From Herbaspirillum sp. (GTDB taxonomy: Bacteria > Pseudomonadota > Gammaproteobacteria > Burkholderiales > Burkholderiaceae_D): a stretch of DNA of 64,000 nucleotides. The notes under the pieces are model-generated. The model did not search any database and had not been told where the DNA came from. It saw only the letters and a list, made by a program, of their open reading frames with translations. The stretch is from contig JAQGLY010000008.1 of the NCBI GenBank assembly GCA_028292625.1, forward strand, positions 1 through 64,000, given 5' to 3'. The position numbers and the translations under genes were made by a program. The number at the start of each line of letters is the position of its first letter. Within the stretch, counting starts at the first letter, position 1. This document shows positions 46,376 through 55,118 of the stretch, piece by piece.

Positions 46376-47380
46376 ATGGTCGGATCCAGCAAACGCGTGA
46401 TATGGAAGGGCGCGATTTCATTCGGGCTGGTGCATATCCCGATCGCGCTGCATTCGGCGACTGCCGAACAGGGTCTGGATTTCGACTGGCTGGACAAGCG
46501 CACCATGGACCCGGTCGGCTACAAACGCATCAACAAGCGTACCGGAAAAGAAGTGACTTCCGACAACATCGTCAAGGGCATCAAGTACGAAGACGGCCAA
46601 TACGTGGTGCTTTCCACGGACGAAATCGCATCGGCTTATCCGAAGGCCACGCAAACGATAGACATCGAAGCCTTCGTCGATGCCGACGACATCCCCTTCA
46701 TTTATCTGGAACGGCCCTATTACATCGCGCCGATCAACAAGGCCGACAAAGTCTACACGCTGCTGCGGGAGGTGTTGCGCAAGACGGGCAAGGTGGGGGT
46801 CGCCAAAGTCGTGATTCAGACCAAGCAGCACCTGGCGCTGCTGGCGACGGTGGGACCGGCGCTGGTGCTGGATTTGCTGCGCTGGGGCGATGAGGTGCGT
46901 ACCTGGGACGAGCTGAATCTGCCGGCCGAAGGCAGCAAGGCCCCGCCGCTGTCGGCGCGGGAAATGCAGATGGGCGAACAGCTGGTCAACGAACTGAGCG
47001 GCAAATGGCGTCCCGACGATTTCACCGACACCTTCAAGGATCAGATCCTCGCGCTGGTCGATCAAAAGGTGAAAGAGGGCGATATCACCGCGGTCGCGGA
47101 GCCGGAAGAGACGCAGGGCGCGACGGGTGGCGCGAATATCTACGATCTGACCGAAATGCTGCAGCGCAGTCTGGGCAAGCGCGCGCCGGGCGCCGGATCG
47201 GCGGCGGCAAAGCCGGCGTCATCCAGGGCGGCCGCGTCGAAACCGGCCGAGGGCAAAGCCGACAAGAAGCCCCCGGCAGGCAAGAAACCCGCTTCCGGCG
47301 CCGCAGCGAAAACGGGCGACGCCTCGCGCAAGCCCGCTGGCGCATCGCACGCCAAATCCGATAAACGCAAGTCAGCCTAA
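46376..47380 (+). CDS. ku: Non-homologous end-joining protein Ku
   Basis: 334 residues from ATG 46376, preceded by GGGAGG; the family start (RVIWKGAISFGLVHIPI) follows. The Ku core spans about residues 10-260. The tail (about 275-334) is Lys/Ala/Pro/Ser-rich, a DNA-binding extension seen in many bacterial Ku. It bridges broken ends and recruits LigD. Its TAA overlaps an ATG that opens the ligD frame. Confidence 0.95.
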   Translation: MVGSSKRVIWKGAISFGLVHIPIALHSATAEQGLDFDWLDKRTMDPVGYKRINKRTGKEVTSDNIVKGIKYEDGQYVVLSTDEIASAYPKATQTIDIEAFVDADDIPFIYLERPYYIAPINKADKVYTLLREVLRKTGKVGVAKVVIQTKQHLALLATVGPALVLDLLRWGDEVRTWDELNLPAEGSKAPPLSAREMQMGEQLVNELSGKWRPDDFTDTFKDQILALVDQKVKEGDITAVAEPEETQGATGGANIYDLTEMLQRSLGKRAPGAGSAAAKPASSRAAASKPAEGKADKKPPAGKKPASGAAAKTGDASRKPAGASHAKSDKRKSA

Positions 47381-47391
47381 TGGGGCGCGCT

Positions 47392-49977
47392 ATGGTCGAT
47401 ACGCTGGAGAAATATAAAGCGAAGCGCAATTTCAATATCACGCCGGAGCCATCGTCGCCCGGCCAACGCAGCGTCGGAGCGGGCGCATTCGTCATTCAAA
47501 AGCATTGGGCCACGCGGCTGCATTACGACTTCCGGATCGAACTGAACGGCGCGATGAAAAGCTGGGCGGTGCCCAAAGGCCCGAGCCTGGATCCGGCGGA
47601 TAAGCGGATGGCCGTGCATGTCGAGGATCATCCGATTTCATATAACGCCTTCGAAGGGCAGATTCCGGCCGGGCAATACGGCGCCGGCAAGGTCATCATC
47701 TGGGATAAGGGCACCTGGGAACCGATCGGCGATGCGGCCAAAGGATACGAGGCGGGGCATCTGAAATTCGCGCTGCACGGCCATAAACTGAACGGCACCT
47801 GGGCGCTGGTCAGAATGAAACCGCGCGGTGAAAAACAGGAGGCTTGGCTGCTGATCAAGGAGAAGGACGAGTACGCGCATCCGGCCGCGGAATTCAGCGT
47901 CGTCGACGAAATGCCGGACAGCGTGGCACAGGCCGGAACGCAGGACGCGCAGCCATCCAAGCCTGCGAAGAAAACGACGGCAAGGACGACGAAGGCGGCC
48001 GCGCTCAAAAAAACCCCGGCCAGCGCGGCAAGCGCGAAAAAATCGACAGACGGCCTCCCGGCCGGCGCCCAAAAATCCGCTTTACCCGACACGCTGGCGC
48101 CGGAACTGGCGACGCTGGTCGATGCCCCGCCCGGCGATGCGTCGGACTGGGAATATGAAATCAAGTTCGACGGCTACCGGCTGCTGACGCGGATCGCCCC
48201 GAGGAGTCTGCAGATATTTACCCGCAACGGTAACGACTGGACGGGAAAAATGCCGGCATTGGCGGATGCGCTGAAGAAACTCAAATTGCCATCCGGGTGG
48301 TACGACGGCGAAGCGGTCGCGCTGAACGATCACGGCGTGCCCGACTTTCAGCGCCTGCAACAGGCGTTCGACGGCTCGCATACGCAGGAGCTGGTTTACT
48401 ACCTGTTCGACGTCCCGTATTGCCGCGGCTATGATTTGCGCGCGGTGCCGCTCAATGAACGGCGCGCGCTGCTCCGCATCCTGCTGGAAGACAGCGCGAA
48501 CGATTCGGACAAGGTGCGCTTCAGCGAGACGCTGGATGGCGACCCGGCTGCGATGCTGGCCTCGGCGTGCCAAATGGGGCTGGAAGGCGTGATCGGCAAG
48601 CGGCGCGACGCGCCCTATGTGCTGCGCCGCTCGCCCGACTGGATCAAATTGAAATGCACGCAGCGGCAGGAATTCGTGATCGGCGGCTATACCGAACCGC
48701 AGGGTGAGCGCACCGCGATCGGCTCCTTGCTGCTGGGCGTGCACGACACCGACGGCCATCTGCGTTACGCCGGCAACGTAGGCACGGGTTTCCATCAGCG
48801 TGCGCTGACCGACCTGCATAAAAAACTGGCGTCGCTGGCCACCGAAAAATCGCCGTTCAGCGGTCCCACCGGGCGTTATCGCAATGTGCATTGGGTCAAG
48901 CCATCGCTGCTGGCCGAGGTGTCGTTTGCGCAGTGGACCGCGGACGGCCGCATCCGCCATTCGGTATTCCAGGGCCTGCGCAGCGACAAAAAGGCGCGCG
49001 CCATCACGCGCGACCAGCCGGTGCATGTCAACACGCCGGCCACCAAGTCAAAGCCTCCGCCGCCGGCTCTGGACACGCCGTTGAAATCCATCAAGATCAC
49101 CCATCCGGACCGCATCGTCGATGCCGCCAGCGGCATCACGAAGATCGAGCTGATCCGTTACTACTCCCTGGTGGCGCCGCTGATGATGCCGCATCTGAAA
49201 GGGCGGCCGGTATCGCTGGTGCGGGCGCCGGACGGCGTCGGCGGCGAACTGTTTTTTCAAAAGCATTTGGAGCGAGTGGAAATGGACGGCGTCCGACAGC
49301 TGTCGCCCGAGCTGGACCCCGGCCATGCGCCGTTGCTGGAAATCGTGGAGCCGAAGGGCTTGATGTCCGCGGCGCAAATGAACGTACTCGAATTCCATGT
49401 ATGGAACGGCATGAAGAACACGCTGATGAAGCCGGACCGCTTCACCTTCGATCTGGATCCCGGTGAAAAAACCGAGTGGCCGGCCATGCAGCAAGCTGCG
49501 CTGCTGGTGCGTGCATTCCTGCAGCAACTGGAACTGGAATCGCTGATCAAGACCAGCGGCGGCAAGGGTTTGCATGTGGTGGTGCCGATCCGCAAGCAAT
49601 ACGGTTGGGACGCGATCAAGGATTTTTCGCGCGCGATCGTGGTGCATCTAGCGAAGAATCTGCCGGATCGCTTCGCCGCCAAAAGCGGGCCGCGCAATCG
49701 GGTCGGCAAGATATTCATCGATTATCTGCGCAACGGCTTCGGCGCGACCACCGTCTGCGCGTGGTCGGTCCGTTCGCGGCCGGGGTTGGGCGTATCGGTG
49801 CCGATAGCGTGGGAGGAAGTCGAAAAGCTGAGCAACAGCGCGCAATGGAACGTGGCGAACATCCATACCCGCCTGGCCCAGGGCAATGCGCCCTGGGCCG
49901 ACGCGCCGTTCGAGAATCAGAGCGTGTCGCCGGCGATGAAGATATTGGGATTTACACCGCAGGCGGGCAGTAAGTAG
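47392..49977 (+). CDS. ligD: ATP-dependent DNA ligase/repair protein LigD
   Basis: 861 residues from ATG 47392; an in-frame ATG at 47380 overlaps the ku stop. Domain order is 3'-phosphoesterase (about 20-180, HWATRLHYDFRIEL), an Ala/Lys/Thr-rich linker, ligase (about 230-540, nucleotidyl lysine in EIKFDGYR) and archaeo-eukaryotic-primase-like polymerase (about 560-850, DLDPGE metal motif, SGGKGLHV). It repairs double-strand breaks with Ku and forms an operon with it. Confidence 0.96.
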   Translation: MVDTLEKYKAKRNFNITPEPSSPGQRSVGAGAFVIQKHWATRLHYDFRIELNGAMKSWAVPKGPSLDPADKRMAVHVEDHPISYNAFEGQIPAGQYGAGKVIIWDKGTWEPIGDAAKGYEAGHLKFALHGHKLNGTWALVRMKPRGEKQEAWLLIKEKDEYAHPAAEFSVVDEMPDSVAQAGTQDAQPSKPAKKTTARTTKAAALKKTPASAASAKKSTDGLPAGAQKSALPDTLAPELATLVDAPPGDASDWEYEIKFDGYRLLTRIAPRSLQIFTRNGNDWTGKMPALADALKKLKLPSGWYDGEAVALNDHGVPDFQRLQQAFDGSHTQELVYYLFDVPYCRGYDLRAVPLNERRALLRILLEDSANDSDKVRFSETLDGDPAAMLASACQMGLEGVIGKRRDAPYVLRRSPDWIKLKCTQRQEFVIGGYTEPQGERTAIGSLLLGVHDTDGHLRYAGNVGTGFHQRALTDLHKKLASLATEKSPFSGPTGRYRNVHWVKPSLLAEVSFAQWTADGRIRHSVFQGLRSDKKARAITRDQPVHVNTPATKSKPPPPALDTPLKSIKITHPDRIVDAASGITKIELIRYYSLVAPLMMPHLKGRPVSLVRAPDGVGGELFFQKHLERVEMDGVRQLSPELDPGHAPLLEIVEPKGLMSAAQMNVLEFHVWNGMKNTLMKPDRFTFDLDPGEKTEWPAMQQAALLVRAFLQQLELESLIKTSGGKGLHVVVPIRKQYGWDAIKDFSRAIVVHLAKNLPDRFAAKSGPRNRVGKIFIDYLRNGFGATTVCAWSVRSRPGLGVSVPIAWEEVEKLSNSAQWNVANIHTRLAQGNAPWADAPFENQSVSPAMKILGFTPQAGSK

Positions 49978-50007
49978 CGCGTGCGCTGCGGCGCACGCCG
50001 CCTCGAT

Positions 50008-51066
50008 TTACTTACGCTTCACAATAATCTGATTCCACAGATCGTCCCATTTTTTATATTGCGCCAGGAAGTGCGCTTGGTCCGCCAAATGGTAAGGCAC
50101 GTTCTTGAACTGGCTATCGATGTTCTTGTTGGCCGGCAGGTAATCCAGATCGGCGAACACTTTTTGCCCGTCGGTGAGCATGTATTCATAGAACAGCAGC
50201 GCGGCGTTCGGATGCTGCGACTGGTTTGACACCCCTTCGCTGAACGACACCGCGATTGCTGGTTCGAGCAGCATGTAATCGATCGGCGCGCCTTTTTTCT
50301 TGGCGGTGACGACCGAATGATTATAGACCGTGAGGCCCAGCGGCACTTCGCCGCTCAGCACCAGGTTGGCCAGCAGCGAGTGGCCGGTGCGCAGCGACGG
50401 CTGGGTGATGGCGACCAGATCGCGGAAATATTGCAGGCCCTTTTCTTCGCCCATGCTTTCGACCATGTCGTAGAACCATTCCTCATCGGTGGCTTCCAGA
50501 CCCAGCTGGCCTTTCCATTTCGGATTGAGCAGATCCTGATAGGTCTTCGGCAGATCGGCTTTTTTGATGGCATTGGTATTGTATGCCTGCAGCATCAGAT
50601 CGATGAAGGTGGCGGCGTATTCGCCGTGCGGCGGAACGGCGCCAGGCACCAGATTGGCCGTATACGGGGATTTCAGTGCCTGAAGCACTTTCTCGCGATG
50701 CAGCATCTCCATTTCCAGCGAGCCGATATTGACGACGTCGAGGGTATTGCGACCCGATTTGCGTTCCGTCAGGATGCGTTGCACAACGGTAGGATCGTCG
50801 GCGCGCCACACGGTGACCTTGACGCCGTATTTGGCTTCGAAATCGGCGCTCAGCTTTTGCGCGATTTCGCTGGTGATGGAGGTATACAGCATGACCGAGC
50901 CTTCTTTTTTTGCCGCGGCCACCAGTTTTTGTTGCCGGTCGGCGCCCTTATAGGCGGCCAATGCCGCGATGGACTGCTCGTCGGCGGCGAAAGTGGGTAA
51001 TACGCAGGCCGCCAGAAGTATTGCTGGCAGAAATTTCAACTTAAGAATATTCAAGCCGGTCTCCAT
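50008..51066 (-). CDS. Orphan periplasmic binding protein, Fe(III)/AfuA-like class
   Basis: 352 residues with signal peptide (LPAILLAACVLPTFA). GGAG in the first codons is 6 nt before an in-frame TTG (51052-51054), so translation may start there and give a shorter signal peptide. Sequence blocks (EGSVMLYTSIT, TYQDLLNPKWKGQLG, PNAALLFYEYML) are shared with the protein at 10895. No permease or ATPase is adjacent. It is divergent from the tandem-HTH LysR gene and probably serves the catabolic operon downstream of that gene. Confidence 0.88.
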   Translation of the reverse strand: METGLNILKLKFLPAILLAACVLPTFAADEQSIAALAAYKGADRQQKLVAAAKKEGSVMLYTSITSEIAQKLSADFEAKYGVKVTVWRADDPTVVQRILTERKSGRNTLDVVNIGSLEMEMLHREKVLQALKSPYTANLVPGAVPPHGEYAATFIDLMLQAYNTNAIKKADLPKTYQDLLNPKWKGQLGLEATDEEWFYDMVESMGEEKGLQYFRDLVAITQPSLRTGHSLLANLVLSGEVPLGLTVYNHSVVTAKKKGAPIDYMLLEPAIAVSFSEGVSNQSQHPNAALLFYEYMLTDGQKVFADLDYLPANKNIDSQFKNVPYHLADQAHFLAQYKKWDDLWNQIIVKRK

Positions 51067-51396
51067 CTATTGTTATAAAACCATTGTTCGGACTGTCGAT
51101 CCGATGGCCAGCCTCAAGGCCGTTCTTTTAGGGTTAGCCGCGTCGAGCGTGCCCCGATTCTCGGCCGTTTTATGCGGGAGCGGCTATCACAATCCGTTAA
51201 ATATCCATCGAATTTTCTTATCGGCCTTGCATCCGTTTTTGTAAATTCGATCAAATTCCGGGGCTTTGCATTTGAATGTATGGCACTATCGAACGCACAA
51301 TATGGAGACGGCGAACCGAGGCCGACAAAAACAAAACAGGCTTGCCGGACATGCTTCCGGCTTGGTTCGATATTTTTTGGCAAGTACACGACATGC
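51067..51396. promoter_or_regulatory. Divergent region between binding protein and LysR genes
   Basis: 330 nt that must hold both promoters. I see no strong dyad, conserved promoter pair or credible gene; an open frame continuous with the LysR gene runs through part of it but lacks any LysR similarity. Confidence 0.4.
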
Positions 51397-52644
51397 ATGA
51401 AAACATCCACCGGCATTAATTTGCGGCACCTGAGAGTATTCATCGCCGTGGCCGAGCTTGGCAGCGTCAGCAAGGCGGCCGAATCGCTGTATCGGGCCCA
51501 GTCCGCCGTTTCGCGCTCGATTCAAGAGCTCGAAACCATGCTCGGCGTCGATTTGTTCGAGCGCAAGGCCAGCGGCATGCTGCCCACCGGCTTCGGCCAT
51601 ACCCTGCTATACCGGGCCCGGCGCGCCGCGCAGGAATTCAAGCAGGCGCGCGATGAAATGGCGTCACGCATCCGCAAGGCCAGTGGCTCGTTGAATGCCC
51701 CGGTGTTCGACATGCTGTTCAATAAGGACCGTCTGCTGATTTTCGTCACGCTGGCCGAAGCGCACCACATGCCGACCGTCGCCGCGCAGCTCGGCGTTAC
51801 CCAGCCGGCGGTCAGCGCGGCGATCGCCGAGCTCGAATCCAGTTTGGGCATTACGCTGTTCATCCGCACCGGCCGCGGCATGCTGCTCAACGAGGCCGGC
51901 GAAATTCTCCTGTTGCGCAGCAAGCTGGCGCTGGCCGAACTGCGCCATGTGGAAGCCGATATCGCGGCCATGCATGGCAAGACCCAGGGCATGGTGGTGG
52001 TGGGCGCGCATCCGTTGAGCCGGGCGGTGATTTTGCCGCGCGCCATTGCGCGCGTGCTGAAAGCGCATCCCCAGGTGTGCATCTCGACGGTGGAAGGCCC
52101 CACCGAAGCCCTGGCGGCAGGTTTGCGCACCGGCGATCTGGATTTTGTGCTCGGTACGCAGCGTGCCGGACCTGCTTCCTGCGATAGAGTCGAATTGCCG
52201 CTGATGACCGACAAGATGGCGGTGTTCGTGCGCGCCGGCCATCCATTGACGCGGTTGCCGAAAGTGACTCTGGACGATCTGATGCGATCGGAATGGATCT
52301 TGCCGCCGCTGCGCACCCCGACGCGCACATTGTTCGACCGGACGTTTAACGCGATGAGCGGCTCGCTGCCGAACAATTCGATCGAAACCAGCGATCTGTC
52401 CCTGATGCGCGGCCTGTTGTTGAATTCCGATCTGATTACCGCGATTTCGCCGCAGCAACTGGATCTGGAGCGTCGTTTCGGCCTGCTGCAGGAATTGGAC
52501 TTCGAATTCGAAAAAGACGAACGCGTCGTGGTTCTGATGCAACGCGCCAAAAGTCATCCGTCACCGGGCGCCGCCGCGCTGATCGCCGCCGTTCAGCAGG
52601 TGGCCGCGGAACTGAACGCCGGATCGGCATCGATCTCGGCATAG
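51397..52644 (+). CDS. LysR-type regulator with two N-terminal helix-turn-helix domains
   Basis: 415 residues from ATG 51397. Two separate LysR DNA-binding domains are visible: NLRHLRVFIAVAELGSVSKA...AVSRSIQELE (about 8-66) and LLIFVTLAEAHHMPTVAAQLGVTQPAVSAAIAELE-like (about 110-168). A single effector domain follows (about 195-405). Ordinary LysR proteins have one HTH and about 300 residues. It likely controls the downstream operon and the divergent binding protein gene. Effector unknown. Confidence 0.88.
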   Translation: MKTSTGINLRHLRVFIAVAELGSVSKAAESLYRAQSAVSRSIQELETMLGVDLFERKASGMLPTGFGHTLLYRARRAAQEFKQARDEMASRIRKASGSLNAPVFDMLFNKDRLLIFVTLAEAHHMPTVAAQLGVTQPAVSAAIAELESSLGITLFIRTGRGMLLNEAGEILLLRSKLALAELRHVEADIAAMHGKTQGMVVVGAHPLSRAVILPRAIARVLKAHPQVCISTVEGPTEALAAGLRTGDLDFVLGTQRAGPASCDRVELPLMTDKMAVFVRAGHPLTRLPKVTLDDLMRSEWILPPLRTPTRTLFDRTFNAMSGSLPNNSIETSDLSLMRGLLLNSDLITAISPQQLDLERRFGLLQELDFEFEKDERVVVLMQRAKSHPSPGAAALIAAVQQVAAELNAGSASISA

Positions 52645-52670
52645 GCCGCGGATATCGCCTTCAATAAGCA

Positions 52671-52695
52671 AATTCGATAGACAAATAATCGAATT
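52671..52695. promoter_or_regulatory. Dyad between the LysR gene and the dioxygenase gene, candidate operator
   Basis: AATTCGAT (52671-52678) and ATCGAATT (52688-52695) are perfect inverted repeats 9 nt apart, matching the T-N11-A style of LysR sites. It lies 80 nt before the dioxygenase start. A TAGAAT further on could be a -10. Confidence 0.5.
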
Positions 52696-52774
52696 GCGGT
52701 GGTTGTCACACGGCCGACAACCTAGAATGGCCCATCGTTTGCCCAATCGCAACCCATCCCGGATTCCAAGAACC

Positions 52775-53851
52775 ATGGCAGATTTCCGCACTTTCCCAAA
52801 CGCCAAACGTCTTCCCGCGCAACCGCTGAAGCCGGTCGTCGATCCCGCCGGCTGGCAGCCCGATGGACTCGGCGACGTGGAAAACTGGAGCTATCACCTG
52901 AGCGAGGCCGACTGCGCCGCCCTTATCGACGCGGCCGGTGAAGTGCGCCGCAAAGGTGTCGCAGTGGAAGACGTCGGCCGCAACAATTTCGATATCAAAG
53001 GCGGTTTTGCCGGCGTGCTGGGCGACGTGCGTCAGGAGTTGCGCAACGGGCGCGGCCTGGTGATGCTACGCAATTTCCCGGTGCGGCAAATGGACAGCGA
53101 GGGGCGGGCGATCGCGTTTCTCGGCATAGGCGCCTATCTCGGCAAGCCGATGTCGCAAAATATGAAGGGCCATATTCTCGGGCACGTGAAGGATCTGGGC
53201 GGCGATTACGCCAATCCGAACACGCGCGGTTATTTCACCCGCGCCGAGATGCGCTGCCACGCCGACCCCTGCGATTACGTCGGTCTGCTATGTCTGCAGA
53301 CCGCAAAGAGCGGTGGCGCCAGCCGCGTCGCCAGCTCGGTGACGGTGTACAACACCATGCTTGAGCGCCATCCGGATCTGGTGGCAGTGCTGGTCCGTGA
53401 TTTCTACCGCTCGCGCAAGGGCGACGTCAATCCAGGCCAGGAAGCCTGGTACACCCAGCCGATTTTCTCCTTCGCCGACGGTTATTTCAGCGCCACCGGC
53501 GCCGGTTCGGCAATCGACAAGGCGCAAGGCCTGCCCGGCGTGCCGCCGATGACGCCGCTGCAGGCCGAAGCAATCCGCGTATATCGCGCAGTGTGCGAAG
53601 AATGCCTGGCCGACATCCCGTTCAAACCGGGCGACGTGCAATTCCTGAACAACTATGTCGCATTGCATACGCGGCGCGATTATGAAGACTGGCCGGAAGC
53701 CGAGCGCAAGCGGCATCTGCTGCGCCTGTGGCTGTCGGATCCGGACAATCGCCCGATTCCGACCGCGCAGCGCGAAGGCTATCGCGGCCGCGGCGTGCTG
53801 CCGGACGGGGTCAAGCTGAACGCGCCGCTCGACGTGATCGAAGCGCCCTGA
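52775..53851 (+). CDS. TauD/TfdA-family Fe(II)/2-oxoglutarate dioxygenase
   Basis: 358 residues from ATG 52775 (MADFRTFPN). The iron-binding HxD is in RCHADPCDYVG; the distal His is in NNYVALHTRRDYED, and the 2-oxoglutarate Arg follows in KRHLLRLWLSDP. The family hydroxylates acids, sulfonates or ethers. The gene opens the operon with an FMN hydroxyacid dehydrogenase 20 nt downstream, so hydroxylation next to a carboxylate is a reasonable guess. Confidence 0.87.
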   Translation: MADFRTFPNAKRLPAQPLKPVVDPAGWQPDGLGDVENWSYHLSEADCAALIDAAGEVRRKGVAVEDVGRNNFDIKGGFAGVLGDVRQELRNGRGLVMLRNFPVRQMDSEGRAIAFLGIGAYLGKPMSQNMKGHILGHVKDLGGDYANPNTRGYFTRAEMRCHADPCDYVGLLCLQTAKSGGASRVASSVTVYNTMLERHPDLVAVLVRDFYRSRKGDVNPGQEAWYTQPIFSFADGYFSATGAGSAIDKAQGLPGVPPMTPLQAEAIRVYRAVCEECLADIPFKPGDVQFLNNYVALHTRRDYEDWPEAERKRHLLRLWLSDPDNRPIPTAQREGYRGRGVLPDGVKLNAPLDVIEAP

Positions 53852-53871
53852 ACCACTACGATAGGAAATCC

Positions 53872-55029
53872 GTGCCGAGCATCGATCGTTGTTTCAACAT
53901 TGCGGATTTGCGGAAAGCGGCGCAATGCCGTCTGCCGCGCGGCGTATTTCAATATGTCGACAAGGGCACCGAGGACCAACTCGCGCTCGACAACAACCGG
54001 CGCAAGCTGGACGGCATCAAGCTGCTGCATCGCGTCCTGACCGACGTTTCCGACGTCCGGCTCGATACCGAAATGCTGGGCCAGCAGGTATCGCTGCCGC
54101 TGGTGATCGCGCCGACCGGCGTGGCCGGCATGTGCTGGTATCAGGGCGAACTGGAATTGGCGCGCGCCGCGGCCAAGGCCGGCATACCGTTCACGCTGGC
54201 GACCGGGTCCAATACCTCGATGGAGAAAGTGGCGCGCGAAGCCGCCGGCAAGCTCTGGTTTCAACTGTATATGTGGCGTGAAAAAGAACTCTCCTACGAA
54301 CTGGTCCGGCGCGCCGCCAAAGCCGGCTTCGGGACGCTGATCTGGACCGTCGATATTCCGCATCGCCCGAATCGCGAACATGACCTGCGCAACGGCTTCA
54401 GCATGCCGTACAAATTGAACATGCGCAGCGTCGCCGATGCGCTGCGCCATCCTGAATGGCTGACGACCGTGCTGGGCCGCTACATGATGACCACGGGCAT
54501 GCCGCGGCACGTCAATTTCCCCGAAAAATACCAGCAAAAATTTACCGGCGCGGCCGCCGGCGCGCGATCGCTGCAGGCCGATCAGCTGAATTGGGAAGAT
54601 GTCGAACGTTTGCGCGAAATCTGGCCCGGAAAACTGATCATCAAAGGCATCATGCGCCCGGACGACGCCTTGAAGGCAGTGGTGCGCGGCGTCGACGGCA
54701 TCGTCGTGTCCAACCATGGCGGCCGCAGCATGGACAGCGCGCCGGCTACCTTGGACGTATTGCCGGGGATCGTCGCGGCGGTCGGCAATAAAACCACGGT
54801 GCTGGTCGATTCCGGCATCCGGCGCGGCAGCGACATCGTGAAGTGTCTGGCACTCGGCGCCAAGGGCGTGCTCGCCGGCCGCGCCATGCTGTACGGCGTC
54901 GGCGCGGGCGGTGAAGCGGGCGTGGCCAAAGCGCTCGCGATATTGGCGGATGAAATGCGTCGCACCATGGCGTATGTCGGTTGCCAACGCGTGGATCAAG
55001 TCACGGAGGACATCATCTGGCGCGGTTAG
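53872..55029 (+). CDS. FMN-dependent 2-hydroxyacid dehydrogenase (lactate/mandelate dehydrogenase-like)
   Basis: 385 residues from GTG 53872, which is preceded by TAGGAAA; upstream in-frame codons overlap the dioxygenase gene. FMN-family motifs: LPLVIAPTGVAGM, SNHGGRSMD with catalytic His/Arg, and VDSGIRRGSDIVKCLALGA for the FMN phosphate. It oxidises a 2-hydroxyacid to the 2-oxoacid. With the ALDH and ThDP genes downstream it mirrors the mandelate pathway (mdlB-like step). Confidence 0.9.
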   Translation: MPSIDRCFNIADLRKAAQCRLPRGVFQYVDKGTEDQLALDNNRRKLDGIKLLHRVLTDVSDVRLDTEMLGQQVSLPLVIAPTGVAGMCWYQGELELARAAAKAGIPFTLATGSNTSMEKVAREAAGKLWFQLYMWREKELSYELVRRAAKAGFGTLIWTVDIPHRPNREHDLRNGFSMPYKLNMRSVADALRHPEWLTTVLGRYMMTTGMPRHVNFPEKYQQKFTGAAAGARSLQADQLNWEDVERLREIWPGKLIIKGIMRPDDALKAVVRGVDGIVVSNHGGRSMDSAPATLDVLPGIVAAVGNKTTVLVDSGIRRGSDIVKCLALGAKGVLAGRAMLYGVGAGGEAGVAKALAILADEMRRTMAYVGCQRVDQVTEDIIWRG

Positions 55030-55118
55030 CGGTGCGTCATAGGAAGGCTGCCGGCGGCATGGCGCAGACAGTAAAAAACCACTGCGAATTCGAAAACCAT
55101 TACCGAGTGAGAGAAAAA

